A stretch of 61,302 nucleotides of DNA from an uncultured Dechloromonas sp. (GCF_945957265.1 NZ_CAMFKO010000025.1:1-61302), one strand, 5' to 3'. Shown: positions 32,900 through 44,145, numbered from the stretch's first letter. Program-made: numbers and translations. Notes: generated by a model from the sequence alone, not told the origin.

Positions 32900-35014
32900 A
32901 TGCAGCACACGCAATACCGTATTTCCCACCCGCGCCCGGCGCATCATCCGCTTTACCTGGCGATCTGCTGCGCCCTGGCGGCACCCGTGGCGACCGCCCA
33001 GACGACGCTGTCGCCGGTCACCGTCAGCGCCCCGGCCAACGCTGCGGGCCTCGGCCTCGAACAAGCCGCGACCAGCGGCAGCCGGACCGGCCTCACCGCC
33101 CGCGAATTGCCGGCCAGCATCGAAGGGGTCGATAGCCTCAGCATCCAGGAACGCGGCGACTACCGCGTCGCCGATGCCATCACCCGCAGCACCGGCCTGA
33201 CCGGCATCGGCTCCGGCGGCAATGGCGGCATGTCGTTCTCGGCACGCGGCTTTACCGGCACCAATTCGGTCGGCCTGGCCGAAGACGGCCTGCGCCTGTC
33301 GACCGGTGCCGGCACGCAAACCCACCCCAGCGACAGTTGGGGTTACGAGCGCATCGACGTCCTGCGCGGGCCGGCTTCGGTGGTGTACGGCAGCGGCACG
33401 GTGGGCGCCACGATCAACGCCGTGCGCAAGGCGCCTAGCCGCGATGCCAGCGCCGAGGCGCTGTTCGGCATCGGCACCGACGGCAGCGCCCTCGCCGGCC
33501 TGGGCGGCACAGGCGGGTTCGGCGAGATCGGCAGCTTCCGGGTCGATGCCTACGGCCACCTTGCCGACGGCGAGCGCGACCTCGGGCAGTCGAGCGGCGG
33601 CAAGCTGATGAGCACCTTGCGCCTGCAGCCGAGCAGCGACCTGCGCTTCGAGCTGATTGCCGATTACAGCAAACAGAAGCCCGAGCGCTACTGGGGCACG
33701 CCGCTGAACAACGGCCGCATCGACAGCAGCCTGCGCCGCGAAAACTACAACGTCGAGGACAGCGCCATCGTGTACGAAGACAAGCGCCTGCGCGGCCGTG
33801 CCGAGTGGCACGCCGCCGACTGGCTGACCCTGCGCGACGAGGTCTACCACTTCGAGGCCAAGCGTCACTGGAAGAACGTCGAGCAATACAGCCTCAACCC
33901 GGCGAACCGGACGGTCGACCGCTCCGACTACCTGGAAATCAAGCACGACATGGAGCAGACCGGCAACCGCCTCGAGGCCGCCGTCCGCAGCGGGCAGCAT
34001 CGCGCCGTGTTCGGCTGGGAGGTCGCCAAGGTCGATTTCCGCCACACCAACAACTTCGCGTTCAGCGGCAGCACCACGGTCGATGCGAGCAATCCCGCCC
34101 ATGGCAGCTTTCTCGGCGGCGAACTGACCTTCCCGAAATACCAGACCGAGACCACGCTCAACGCCTTCTATGCCGAAGATGCCTGGCAACTTGGCGAACG
34201 CTGGCTGCTGCTCGCCGGCTTCCGCCGCGACTCGGCCGACGTCTCGCGCCGCAGCCTGACCGGCAGCAGCGGCAACCTCGACAAGACGCTCGACGGCAAT
34301 GCCTGGCGCCTCGGCCTGACGCACCACCTGACCCCGTCCACCAGCCTCTATGCCCAGGCCAGCGCCGGCCACGACCCGGTGACCAGCATCGTCACGCTCA
34401 ACCTGGCCAACCGCGACTTCTCGCTGACCAAGGGCCGCCAGGTCGAAGCCGGCATCAAGCAGGGCCTGGGCAACGGCCTCGGCGAATGGACCGCCGCCGT
34501 GTTCCGCATCGACAAGGACGACATCATCACGCGCGACCCGGCCAATCCGGCCCGCTCGATCCAGGGCGGCAGCCAGCATTCGCAAGGCATCGAACTGAGC
34601 GCCGCCATCGCGCCGTGGAAAAACTGGCGCTTCGAGGGCAACTACACCGTCCTCCAAGCCCGCTACGACGAACTGCTCGAAGCCGGTGGCGCCAACCGCG
34701 CCGGCAACCGGCCCACCGACGTTCCCGAGCAGGTCGCCAACCTGTGGGGGCACTACCGTTTCGGCCAGTTCCAGGCTTCGCTCGGCGGCCGCTACGTCGG
34801 CAAGCGTTATGCCGACAACGCCAACAGCGCGGTCATGCCCGGCTACGTCGTCGCCGACGCCGCCCTCGCCTGGAAAGTCGACCAGCGCACGACACTACGC
34901 CTGTTCGGCCGCAACCTGACGGACAAGGTCTATGCCACCACGTCCTACGGCGACCAGCAATTCGTGCTGGGCCAGGCGCGCCGCTTCGATCTGGTCGCCG
35001 AACTGAAGTTCTGA
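32900..35014 (+). CDS. btuB: TonB-dependent outer-membrane receptor, probably for cobalamin
   Basis: The 704-residue product has a signal peptide (ending VATAQ), a TonB-box-like LSPVTVSAP, a plug domain (LPASIEGVDSLSIQERG; RIDVLRGPASVVYGSG) and a 22-strand type barrel ending in an aromatic residue (VAELKF). By sequence alone it resembles siderophore receptors too, but the B12 riboswitch upstream argues for a corrinoid substrate. ATG was chosen over an upstream TTG because of the GGAG spacing. Confidence 0.85.
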   Translation: MQHTQYRISHPRPAHHPLYLAICCALAAPVATAQTTLSPVTVSAPANAAGLGLEQAATSGSRTGLTARELPASIEGVDSLSIQERGDYRVADAITRSTGLTGIGSGGNGGMSFSARGFTGTNSVGLAEDGLRLSTGAGTQTHPSDSWGYERIDVLRGPASVVYGSGTVGATINAVRKAPSRDASAEALFGIGTDGSALAGLGGTGGFGEIGSFRVDAYGHLADGERDLGQSSGGKLMSTLRLQPSSDLRFELIADYSKQKPERYWGTPLNNGRIDSSLRRENYNVEDSAIVYEDKRLRGRAEWHAADWLTLRDEVYHFEAKRHWKNVEQYSLNPANRTVDRSDYLEIKHDMEQTGNRLEAAVRSGQHRAVFGWEVAKVDFRHTNNFAFSGSTTVDASNPAHGSFLGGELTFPKYQTETTLNAFYAEDAWQLGERWLLLAGFRRDSADVSRRSLTGSSGNLDKTLDGNAWRLGLTHHLTPSTSLYAQASAGHDPVTSIVTLNLANRDFSLTKGRQVEAGIKQGLGNGLGEWTAAVFRIDKDDIITRDPANPARSIQGGSQHSQGIELSAAIAPWKNWRFEGNYTVLQARYDELLEAGGANRAGNRPTDVPEQVANLWGHYRFGQFQASLGGRYVGKRYADNANSAVMPGYVVADAALAWKVDQRTTLRLFGRNLTDKVYATTSYGDQQFVLGQARRFDLVAELKF

Positions 35015-35015
35015 G

Positions 35016-35216
35016 ATGAAGGGGGCGGCGCTGACACGCTGGCTGCATCTCGGCTACTGCTGGCTCGGCATGGCGCTGGGCTGGTTCGTTTCCGGAATCA
35101 TCATGCGCTTCGTCACCCGCCCCCTACTGATGGAGTTGGAACAGCTTGCCGCCGGTAGCGTCAGGCTTTCTCCACGAGCAGCCTGGCAGTCGTTCGGGCT
35201 GCCGGGTTGCCCGTAA
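35016..35216 (+). pseudogene. Truncated PepSY-associated membrane protein
   Basis: Only 66 codons remain. They encode one membrane helix (WLHLGYCWLGMALGWFVSGIIM) broken into WLHLGYCW and GMALGWFVSG in family terms, then the linker typical of the start of PepSY-domain membrane proteins (~450-500 residues) that often follow TonB receptor genes. The frame ends abruptly at the edge of AT-richer DNA. It starts one base after the receptor stop. The family call is moderately sure; the truncation is clear if it is right. Confidence 0.6.
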
Positions 35217-35363
35217 GCGGGGTAACACTGGCATGGCATCGCCTGACCAGAATTCTTTTGGTACGGCAAGGGACGGAGATTCGGCCATTGCGGACTGTAG
35301 CGTGCGAGATGATCAACGGCAGCTTTACACGAAATTCAGGACACGCCCAGAGCTGACAGAAAA

Positions 35364-36464
35364 TTAGCCACCAGGATAGCGCTTAACAACTGCTTCGTCA
35401 TATGCCTCTGACATGTAGTCGAGATTCCAACTCCAATGATCAGTGATGTCGTCTGCCACTTGTTCAATGATCTCCCTTAGCTCCAATGGGGATAGCCAGT
35501 CATAAGGGATACCAGAAATGCCGTACGTGGCTCCAAGAAGTTGCCCGACCATTGACCCTGTGGTGTCTGAATCGCCGTCATGATTCACAGCAATTAGCAC
35601 GCCATGACGAAAATCTACTGCCTTGAGGGCGCAGTAGATAGCAATTCCCAAAGCCTCTTCCGCTACCCAACCTTCACCGATATTTCGAATCGCATCATCT
35701 GGCCTTAAATCAGTGCCAGCCAATGCCACTCCTTTTTCAATGCTTGATAGCGTTTCTTCGTGGGCATCTTGCTTTGCAAGATACTGCTTCGCACGGTCAA
35801 TGCCGACGTTGATATTCTCATCGCAAAATATCGCGTGAAGAATGACGGCAAATGCGCCAGCAGCTAGGAAGCCAGTTGGATGCCCATGTGTCAGGGCAGC
35901 CGATTGCATTCCTAGACTAAAAGCCTGAGATGCATTTTCTGGTTCTCCTGCGAACATCATGGCCACCGGTGCCACCCGCATGACACCACCTGCGCCTTTA
36001 CTATCGTTGCTGGCTCGACTATCGGTAAATTGAGTCATGGCTTTGAGAGCTGATACACACGTTAACCCTGGGGCACGTTGGCTATGGAGTTCCTTAACCC
36101 CCCATAACAAGCCAATGACACGCTCTGGCTTCGGCTTCTTCGATTCCATCCCTTGTGTCCAGAGCCAGCGTAAATAGGCATGACTCACCACCGATGCAGG
36201 TGACGCGATCCCTCGTAACGCCCCGCGCACATAGCTGCACAAGAGGCCTTCGGCAGTAAATAGCGTCATTTGGGTATCGTCAGTGATGGCACCCAGTCGG
36301 CCGAAAGCAGGGGCGTAGTTTTGAATGCCCTCAGCACCAAATGTTGCTTTAATTTCGGCCAAAGACAAGAACTCTACCGGAGCCCCAAGTGCATCACCTA
36401 CCGCGCCACCAAGTAGGCAGCCACGTAATTTTTCACTCAAACAAATTGGTGTTACGGGGTTCAT
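35364..36464 (-). CDS. ADP-ribosylglycohydrolase family protein
   Basis: The 366-residue protein has the family motifs for the two-Mg site: GAVGDALGAPVEF near residue 21, ITDDTQMTLFTAEG near residue 60, THGHPTGFLAAGAF in the middle, and NHDGDSDTTGSMVGQLLGA near residue 295. These enzymes remove ADP-ribose from proteins, nucleic acids or small molecules. The start MNPVTPIC has a GGAG site; the longer frame would add 32 residues. It lies in the AT-richer insert, divergent from an M15-like gene. Confidence 0.88.
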   Translation of the reverse strand: MNPVTPICLSEKLRGCLLGGAVGDALGAPVEFLSLAEIKATFGAEGIQNYAPAFGRLGAITDDTQMTLFTAEGLLCSYVRGALRGIASPASVVSHAYLRWLWTQGMESKKPKPERVIGLLWGVKELHSQRAPGLTCVSALKAMTQFTDSRASNDSKGAGGVMRVAPVAMMFAGEPENASQAFSLGMQSAALTHGHPTGFLAAGAFAVILHAIFCDENINVGIDRAKQYLAKQDAHEETLSSIEKGVALAGTDLRPDDAIRNIGEGWVAEEALGIAIYCALKAVDFRHGVLIAVNHDGDSDTTGSMVGQLLGATYGISGIPYDWLSPLELREIIEQVADDITDHWSWNLDYMSEAYDEAVVKRYPGG

Positions 36465-36615
36465 GAAATCTCCATTTTGAATCGCTCCGTTCCCTCTAGT
36501 TATAGAGTCTTGGCTGTTGTCCGGGCAATTCGCCAACGCCAACATGTTATTGGCCTGCATAATGGTCGCAGGTACGAATTGTCAGCGATATACACTAAGA
36601 AAGGTTGCGATTGAG

Positions 36616-37272
36616 ATGAAGACGACAAAATCAATGTCTGCCTTGGAAGAGTTGGGGCGTGTTCGGCTTTCAAAAACATTTTTCTTCAGGGATTTTCTGT
36701 ATAGCGAGATTTCCAACTTCTACGGTATGCCGAATATTCCAGAGGATATCGACTTGGCGATAGAGGCTGGCAGCAAACTATGCCAGGAGTTGCTGGAGCC
36801 CCTGCAAGATACCTTTGGACGAATTGCCATTCGGTCTGCCTACCGGTCGCCGACTATCAACGACTACGGAAACAAGAACAGACTGAATTGCGCATCTAAC
36901 GAGAGTAATTTTGCCGCACACATATGGGATCGCAGGGACCAAGATGGCTTTATGGGTGCGACGGCGTGCATTGTGGTTCCCTGGTTCGCGGGTAGGTATG
37001 AAGCGGGTGCGGACTGGCGCCAACTAGCGTGGTGGATTCACGACCACTTGCCCTACAGCAGCCTTTACTTCTTCCCAAAGCTGGCCGCGTTCAACATTCA
37101 GTGGCATGAGAAGCCGGTTCGACGAATCGATAGCTATGTTGCGCCAAAAGGGTGCTTGACACGGCCCGGCATGGAGAACCATACCGGTAATCATTGCGAG
37201 TGGTATGTCGATTTTCCCCGATTTGTTGCCACAAATCCGTCTGGGGTAGGGGGAAACTCAAGCCTCAGATGA
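36616..37272 (+). CDS. Peptidase M15-like protein (uncharacterised family)
   Basis: The 218-residue product resembles D-Ala-D-Ala carboxypeptidase-like (M15A) proteins: FRDFLYSEISNFYG near residue 25, FGRIAIRSAYRSPTIND near residue 73, AHIWDRRDQDGFMGATACIV near residue 100, and a late WHE. His and Asp residues are placed to bind zinc. There is no signal peptide, so it acts in the cytoplasm or needs another exit route. The function is unknown. The ribosome site is weak. Confidence 0.6.
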   Translation: MKTTKSMSALEELGRVRLSKTFFFRDFLYSEISNFYGMPNIPEDIDLAIEAGSKLCQELLEPLQDTFGRIAIRSAYRSPTINDYGNKNRLNCASNESNFAAHIWDRRDQDGFMGATACIVVPWFAGRYEAGADWRQLAWWIHDHLPYSSLYFFPKLAAFNIQWHEKPVRRIDSYVAPKGCLTRPGMENHTGNHCEWYVDFPRFVATNPSGVGGNSSLR

Positions 37273-37704
37273 TTTGTGCAACAAAGCCCCGGGGAAGGTG
37301 AAACTGGCTGGTCTGCCTTCCCCTAGTATAGGATTTAGCAGTAGCTTGCAGCTGTCGGCGTTGTTTTTCTGACATGCCGTTTCGTTTTTTATGAATGCGG
37401 GATATTACCGTCCGGGCGGATTCTACGGCTCGAAATCTTCGCGGCACCCATAGTACGAATAAGCGCTGATATCACAAAGGTCGCTCGCTCGAGCACGCTG
37501 TGCTGGGCAGTGAATGTTTCTATGGGTCGTTGGCTGTCCTTCACCCTTGCCGAAAGCAGCCATTGACCCCATCAGTGGCCGAGTGGCCCTTAATTGCCCG
37601 CATTGCAGTCTGATTTTGGCCACTGGCGCAAGGTCGGCTCAGGCCGACGATCAGCCCTTACCCCAGTTAAACCTTCGAGCCGCCCTGCTACAAACAACGT
37701 CCGT
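37273..37704. other. 432-base region without a supported gene
   Basis: Only short chance frames are present. A hairpin with arms GGGGAAGG (37291-37298) and CCTTCCCC (37316-37323) lies 18 bases after the M15-like gene and may end its transcript. The rest has mixed base composition and looks like decayed or junction DNA. I see no transposase remnant that I can name. Confidence 0.5.
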
Positions 37705-38951
37705 CTAAAGAAATTCCCCATACATCGCAGCCGCCCAGGCGGCATCCTCACCGCTCGGATTGGGATTCTGAGTCTGCTTGACCGTCTGAACCAGAAAGCC
37801 ATCCCCCCGGTCGCGATAGCTGGTGTCGATCCGGACGTTCTCCAGCGGCTCGACGCTGCTCGTCACATGGCAGACGCTCTCAGGCAGCAACGGCGCCTGG
37901 GCCTTGCCGGTGGCCTGGGCCGCGATCTGGCGTGCGACGGACTGGCCCATGCGGCTGGCGACCTGGCCGGTTTTCGGGAAGTAACCGAATTGCGGCGAGA
38001 CCAGCCCGGCGGCGTCGCCGATGACGAAGACCCGACCGTCGGCGGCGCTGCGGAAATCGGTGGCGCCCTGTGCCGCCCAGCCGCTGGGCTTGCCGCCCTC
38101 CTCCGGCCGGATCAGGCCGGCCTGCCAGAGGACGTCGGCGGCCTGCTGAGGCGGGCATAGCAGGGCTTCGTCGAAGCGGATGTCGTCGATGTCGGTGGAT
38201 ACCGATTTACGCGCCAGATCGACGCTACGCACCGTGGCGTGATCGAGGTAGGTGACCTGATCCTTGTAGCGGTCGAGCAGGATGTTGCGGAAGGCCGGCA
38301 TCATCGGGTTGGGGTCGGCGATGACCAGCTTGCCGGGAATCTTCTGCGTCTTCAGCCACCAGGCAAGGAACAGGGCGCGCTCGTAGGGGGCCGGCGGGCA
38401 GCGATAGGGGGCCGGCGGAATGGTCATCAACAGGTCACCGCCCTTGAAATTGGCCAGGCGCTGCCGGAGGGCGGGCAGATCGGCCGCCGATTGCATGGCG
38501 CCGGAATGGCGGCGCCGCAGTTCGGCGACTGCCGCGGGATCGTCGACCTGCCATGCCGACCAGTTCTCGCGGATGCCCGGCGCCAGCACCAGCCAGTCGT
38601 AAGGCAGCGCGCCATTCATGGTCGCCACGTTGCGCTGCGCGATATCGACGCCGAGTACCTCGGCCTGCACGAAACGATAGCCGTGCTTCCGCGCCAGGGC
38701 GGCGTAGTCGTGGCGCGCCCACGGTGCCGCCCCCGGCTCGACCAGCCAGCGGTTGCTCAGAGCGAAGGACATGAAGGCCGGCTGGCGGTCGACCAGCGTG
38801 ACCTCCAGCTCCGGCGCCAGTTGCCGTAGCTGGCTCGCCGCCGCCAGGCCGCCCCAGCCGCCGCCGACGATCAATACCCGCCGGTTGTCGGCGTAAGCCG
38901 GTTGCAGCAAGGGCAGAAACCCGGCAGCGATGAGAAAGCGGCGGCGCGCGA

Positions 38952-38955
<4 letters not shown>
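37705..38955 (-). CDS. FAD-dependent oxidoreductase, flavocytochrome c sulfide dehydrogenase type
   Basis: The 416-residue protein has a twin-arginine-like signal (ARRRFLIAAG), the FAD motif VLIVGGGWGGLAAAS near residue 27, the FCSD motif PPAPYRCPPAPYERA near residue 180, and a second nucleotide motif GRVFVIGDAAG. FCSD oxidises sulfide with a cytochrome partner; no cytochrome gene is next to it. It is coupled (ATGA) to a MacB-type permease gene, which is unusual. Confidence 0.8.
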
Positions 38956-40168
<1,213 letters not shown>

Positions 40169-40172
<4 letters not shown>

Positions 40173-40870
40173 GATGCTTCCTTTCCGGATAGCACGTCAC
40201 TGACGATCTGCCCGTCGAGGAAACGCACCTGCCGCTTGCAGTGGGCAGCGATATCCGGCTCGTGGGTGACCAGCACGATGGTGATGCCCTCGCCGTTCAG
40301 TTCCTCGAACAGGCGCATGATTTCCTCGCTGGTGTGGCTGTCGAGGTTGCCGGTCGGCTCGTCGGCGAGGATCAGGCGCGGCGTGTTGACCAGCGCCCGG
40401 GCAATCGCCACGCGCTGCTGCTGGCCGCCGGAAATGCGGTTGGGCAGCGACTCGGCATACTTACCCAGGCCAACCTTGGCCAGCAAGTCGCGGGCCCTGG
40501 CCTGCCGCGTCTCGCGGTCCAGCCCGGCATAGACCAGCGGCAGAGCCACGTTGTCCTGCAGGCTCATGCGCGGCAACAGGTTGAAGCCCTGGAAGACGAA
40601 GCCCAACATCCGGTTGCGCAGCAGCGCCAGCGCATCCTTGTCCATGTGCGCCACGTTCTCGCCGGCCAGGAAATAGTCGCCGACCGTCGGCGTATCGAGG
40701 CAGCCGAGCAGGTTCATGAAGGTGGACTTGCCGGAGCCGGACGGTCCCATGATGGCGATGAACTCGCCCGCCCGGATGTCCAGGTCGACACCCTTCAGCG
40801 CCGGAAACAGCCCGGCCGCCGTGGCGTAGGACTTGCCCAGGCCGGCAACCCGGATGACCGAATCGCCCAT
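40169..40870 (-). CDS. MacB-type ABC transporter ATPase
   Basis: The 233-residue protein has Walker A GPSGSGKST, signature ISGGQQQRVAIARAL, Walker B LILADEPTGNLDS and H-loop VTHEP, the LolD/MacB subtype. It pairs with the downstream permease (four-base overlap) and overlaps the macA stop by one base. Confidence 0.92.
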
Positions 40871-42096
40871 CAGAACATCCGCATGCCGACCGACGACGGC
40901 TTCTTGTCGGTCGATCCGTTCTCGCCGGTGACGACGCGGTCGCCTTCCTTCAGCTCGCCGCCGAGCACCTCGGTATTGCGATTGTCGGTAATGCCCAGCT
41001 GCACGGAAACCGGCTTGATTTCGCCGCCGGCGAGCACATAAACGGTGCCGCTCTGGCCGTCGCGTTTCTTGCCCTTGCCGCCACCCGTGCCGGCCTTGGG
41101 CGGCCCGCCGTCGGCGCCCGGCCCCATGCCGCCCGGCGGCTTGGCCCCGGCATCGCCCTTCTTGTCGCCGCCTTCGGCCGGCTTGTAGCGCAGCGCCGCA
41201 TTGGGCACCAGCAGCGCGCCCTCGCGCTTCTGCACCCCGATATTGACGTAGGCCGTCATGCCCGGCAGCAGTTGCTGGTCCGGGTTGGCGACGTTGATGC
41301 GCACGTTGTAGGTGACCACGTTCTGCGTGTTGGTCGGGTTGAGGCGAATCTGCTGCACGTCGCCGACAAAGCTGCGGCTGGGAAAGGCATCGACCGTGAA
41401 GCGCGCCTTCTGGCCTTCCCGGATGTTGCCGATATCGGCCTCGGCAAAGCTGGTGTCGATGCGCATTTCCGACAGATCCTGCGCGATCTTGATCAGCGTC
41501 GGCGTCTGGAAGCTGGCGGCGACGGTCTGGCCGATATCGACCACGCGGTCGATCACCACCCCGTCGACCGGCGAGCGGATCACCGTGAAATTGACGTTGG
41601 CCCGGTCGCGCTCGTTCTGCGCCCTGGCCAGCGCCAGCTGGGCGCGCGCCGACTTGAGCGCCTGCTGCGCCTGGTCGTATTCCTGCTTCGAAATGTACTC
41701 CTGGGCAAACAGCTGCTTGAGGCGCGCCTCGTTGGCCTGCGCCAGGTCGAGCGCCGCCTGGGCATTGACCACGCTGGCCGCGCTCTGCCGCTCGCTGGCG
41801 GCGACCAACGCGTCGTCGAGTTCGAGCAGGGCCTGGCCCTTTTTCACCTTGTCGTTGAAATCGACGAACAGCTTGCGCACGGTGCCGGACACCTGCGTAC
41901 CGACGCTGATCAGCACCACCGGGTTGAGCGTGCCGTTGGCGGAAACCGTCTGGGTGACGTCGGCCTTTTCGATGGTCGCCAACTTGTAGCGCTTTTCCGG
42001 GTCCTGCGCCGCCCGCTGCTGGGCGTACCAGATGCCGCCGCCGACCAGCCCGGCGACAACGGTCGCGCCGATCAGGATCTTGCCGAGATGTTTCAT
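40870..42096 (-). CDS. macA: MacA-type periplasmic adaptor
   Basis: The 408-residue membrane fusion protein has an N-terminal anchor (residues 5-25), a lipoyl-like SANGTLNPVVLISVGTQVSG segment split by a helical hairpin (QSAASVVNAQAALDLAQAN), and a Gly/Lys-rich insert near residues 315-350 in the C-terminal barrel region. It bridges the ABC pump and the outer-membrane channel. The longer frame upstream overlaps tolC and is rejected. Confidence 0.92.
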   Translation of the reverse strand: MKHLGKILIGATVVAGLVGGGIWYAQQRAAQDPEKRYKLATIEKADVTQTVSANGTLNPVVLISVGTQVSGTVRKLFVDFNDKVKKGQALLELDDALVAASERQSAASVVNAQAALDLAQANEARLKQLFAQEYISKQEYDQAQQALKSARAQLALARAQNERDRANVNFTVIRSPVDGVVIDRVVDIGQTVAASFQTPTLIKIAQDLSEMRIDTSFAEADIGNIREGQKARFTVDAFPSRSFVGDVQQIRLNPTNTQNVVTYNVRINVANPDQQLLPGMTAYVNIGVQKREGALLVPNAALRYKPAEGGDKKGDAGAKPPGGMGPGADGGPPKAGTGGGKGKKRDGQSGTVYVLAGGEIKPVSVQLGITDNRNTEVLGGELKEGDRVVTGENGSTDKKPSSVGMRMF

Positions 42097-43481
42097 GGTC
42101 TTCCTTCCGCCGCCGGTTGCAGCAGCGTGTAATCGAGCGCCCCCACGGACTGGGCCAGGGTGGCGCGATAGACGTTCCAGTCGAGTTGCGCCTGGATGCG
42201 TTGCAGCCGGGCGCTGGCCAGGGCCGACTGCGCCGACAGCACGTCGAGGATGGTGCCGACGCCGGCCTTGTAGCGCCCGAGCGCGACGCGCTCCGACTGC
42301 TCGGCGCTGGCCACCAGGTCGGCCGTCGTGTGCAGGCTTTGCGTCGCCGTCGTCAGGCTCTGGTAGGCCTTCCACACGTCGAGCGCGACCTGGTTGCGAA
42401 TGCGGTCGCGCTGCGCTTCGCGCACATCCGCCTGGGCGGCGGCGGAGCGCACGCGATAGGTGGTGTCGAAGCCGGAAAAGATCGGTACGTTGAGGGTCAG
42501 CCCCAGGCTGCCGCCCTGCTGGGTGACGCCTGCCGACTCCTGCCAGGTCGGACCGGCGCCGAGGGAGATCGTCGGCCGGCCCTGCGCCCGCGCCAGGTCG
42601 ACGCCGGCCTGCGCCGCCTTGAGCTGCGCCTCGGCCGCCTTGAGGTCGGGGCGCCGCGCCTGGGCCTCGGCGATCAGGGCATCGACTTCCTTCTGGAAAC
42701 CCACGCCGGCCGGCAAGGCCGGCAGGTCGGCCAGGGCAATGGGCTGCTGGGCGCCGAAGCCGAGCGCATTGGCCAGCGCGCCCAGGGCATTGCGTGCCTC
42801 GCCTTCGGCCTTGATGCGGTTCAAGGTCGCCTGCGACAGCGCGGTCTGCGCCTGCAGGCGGTCGGCCGGCGTGGCGATGCCGACGCCGTAGCGCGCCTCG
42901 GCCGCCTGGTAGCTCTCGCGCGCCGAACGCTCTGCCTGCGCCGCCGATGCCACGGCGGCCTGCGTCGCCTGTGCTGCATAGTAGGTCTGCAGGGCGCTCA
43001 GGAAGAGCGTCTGCACCGTCGCATCCTGGGTCGCCGCCGCCGCGGCCAGCAATTGCCCGGCATTCTCGACGTTGGCCGAGCGCTGTCCGAAATCGTAGAG
43101 CAGCCACGACAGCGTGACGGCCGCCGCATCGCGGGTATAAGCCGTGTTCTGGTACTCGAAGCGCGTCGTCGATGCCGACCCCGACAAGCTCGGCAGCCAG
43201 CCCGCCCGGGCGACCCCGAGCAGCGCCGCCTGCGCCCTGGCCGAGGCCCAGACCTCGCGGGTCTGCGGGTGGTTGCACAGCATCAGGTCCACCGCGTCGA
43301 TGGCGGTCAGCGGGCTTGCCGGCAGCGCTGTCGCACAGGGCGCCTCGCCGACCCGCGCCAGCAGGCGGGGCGACGGCTTCAGCGGCAACTGCCCGGCGGT
43401 GCCGAACGGGTCGTCCAAGCCGCCGGCCTGCGCGGACAGCGCGGCCACGGAAAGAAGCAGAAACGTTCCGAAATTTCGCAT
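42093..43481 (-). CDS. TolC-family outer-membrane efflux protein
   Basis: The 462-residue protein has a signal peptide (to about residue 19) and two OEP repeats, including SWLLYDFGQRSANVENA and LTLNVPIFSGFDTTYRVR, which are the paired TolC signatures. It forms the outer-membrane channel of the exporter. It is the first gene of the five-gene unit tolC-macA-ATPase-permease-flavoprotein. Confidence 0.92.
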   Translation of the reverse strand: MRNFGTFLLLSVAALSAQAGGLDDPFGTAGQLPLKPSPRLLARVGEAPCATALPASPLTAIDAVDLMLCNHPQTREVWASARAQAALLGVARAGWLPSLSGSASTTRFEYQNTAYTRDAAAVTLSWLLYDFGQRSANVENAGQLLAAAAATQDATVQTLFLSALQTYYAAQATQAAVASAAQAERSARESYQAAEARYGVGIATPADRLQAQTALSQATLNRIKAEGEARNALGALANALGFGAQQPIALADLPALPAGVGFQKEVDALIAEAQARRPDLKAAEAQLKAAQAGVDLARAQGRPTISLGAGPTWQESAGVTQQGGSLGLTLNVPIFSGFDTTYRVRSAAAQADVREAQRDRIRNQVALDVWKAYQSLTTATQSLHTTADLVASAEQSERVALGRYKAGVGTILDVLSAQSALASARLQRIQAQLDWNVYRATLAQSVGALDYTLLQPAAEGRP

Positions 43482-43576
43482 GGCCGGCAGTTTAGCCTCG
43501 ACGCCGATAAAAAGTTGTTACCGATTGTTTATGAGACGCCCCTCCGGAGCGCCTGCACGACCCGCAATCGTCCGGC

Positions 43577-44053
43577 TCACTCCTTGCCCAGCACGGCGCG
43601 CAAGGCCTCGGCCTCGAGCACCTGGGTATCGACATGGCTGGGCCGGGCAAAATGGATTTCCTCGACTTCGCCGGAAATCGCCGCATCGGCCTCGTCCAGC
43701 CTGGCGTGGCCATCCCGGAAAGCGACCCACTGCGCGGCTTTCAGCTCCTGTTCGCCGAGGCCGACCGGCATGCCGTCCGGAACCAGCGCCCCGAGCTCGA
43801 CCAGGGTACGCACGACCTCCTTGTGCTTCCCGCGGACGGCCATCGCCAGCGGCGCCGTCACCGCCGCGTTGTCGGCGGCATTGACCTGTGCCCCGCGCAA
43901 AACCAGCTCGCGCACGATGTCCGCATGCCCCAGGAAACAGGCCATGCCCAGCATGAAGCCGGGCTGCCCCTCGTCGTCGATGGCGGCGCCGGCATCGAGA
44001 GCAGCCTTCACATCGTTGAGACGACCGGCACGAATGGCTTTCAGCAGTTCCAT
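43577..44053 (-). CDS. Ankyrin-repeat protein
   Basis: The 158-residue cytoplasmic protein has about three ankyrin repeats, for example MELLKAIRAGRLNDVKAAL at its start and GHADIVRELVLRGAQVN. It resembles the ankyrin gene next to fbpA in its layout: repeats first, then a short acidic tail. No enzyme motif is seen. It is divergent from pyrD by 92 bases. Confidence 0.8.
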   Translation of the reverse strand: MELLKAIRAGRLNDVKAALDAGAAIDDEGQPGFMLGMACFLGHADIVRELVLRGAQVNAADNAAVTAPLAMAVRGKHKEVVRTLVELGALVPDGMPVGLGEQELKAAQWVAFRDGHARLDEADAAISGEVEEIHFARPSHVDTQVLEAEALRAVLGKE

Positions 44054-44145
44054 CGGGAGAATTATTCCGAAACATTAAGATACGCGCAGTTTAACACCGT
44101 GATTTTCAGCCGAATTGTCCAGTCGATACGGTAAAATGCCGGGTT

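Larger units (their letters stand above)
35217..37704. mobile_element. AT-richer inserted segment (putative genomic islet)
   Basis: Base use is visibly less GC-rich than on either side, and codons such as AAT, GCA and TTG become common. The left edge coincides with the truncated PepSY gene, and the right edge with the end of the flavoprotein gene. It carries two divergent genes and no integrase, transposase or clear terminal repeats. The left 147 bases (35217-35363) hold no gene I can support. Confidence 0.5.

Noticed and set aside
35146..35367. Short plus-strand frame after the truncated PepSY gene
   Set aside because: It overlaps the truncated gene in another frame, has no ribosome site and no family pattern.
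35217..37704. Integron cassette array
   Set aside because: I looked for attC-type core sites near the gene ends of the insert and saw none, and the two genes are divergent rather than aligned.
42117..44078. Open frame of ~650 codons opposite tolC and the ankyrin gene
   Set aside because: It runs antisense through two well-supported genes and has shadow-like composition.
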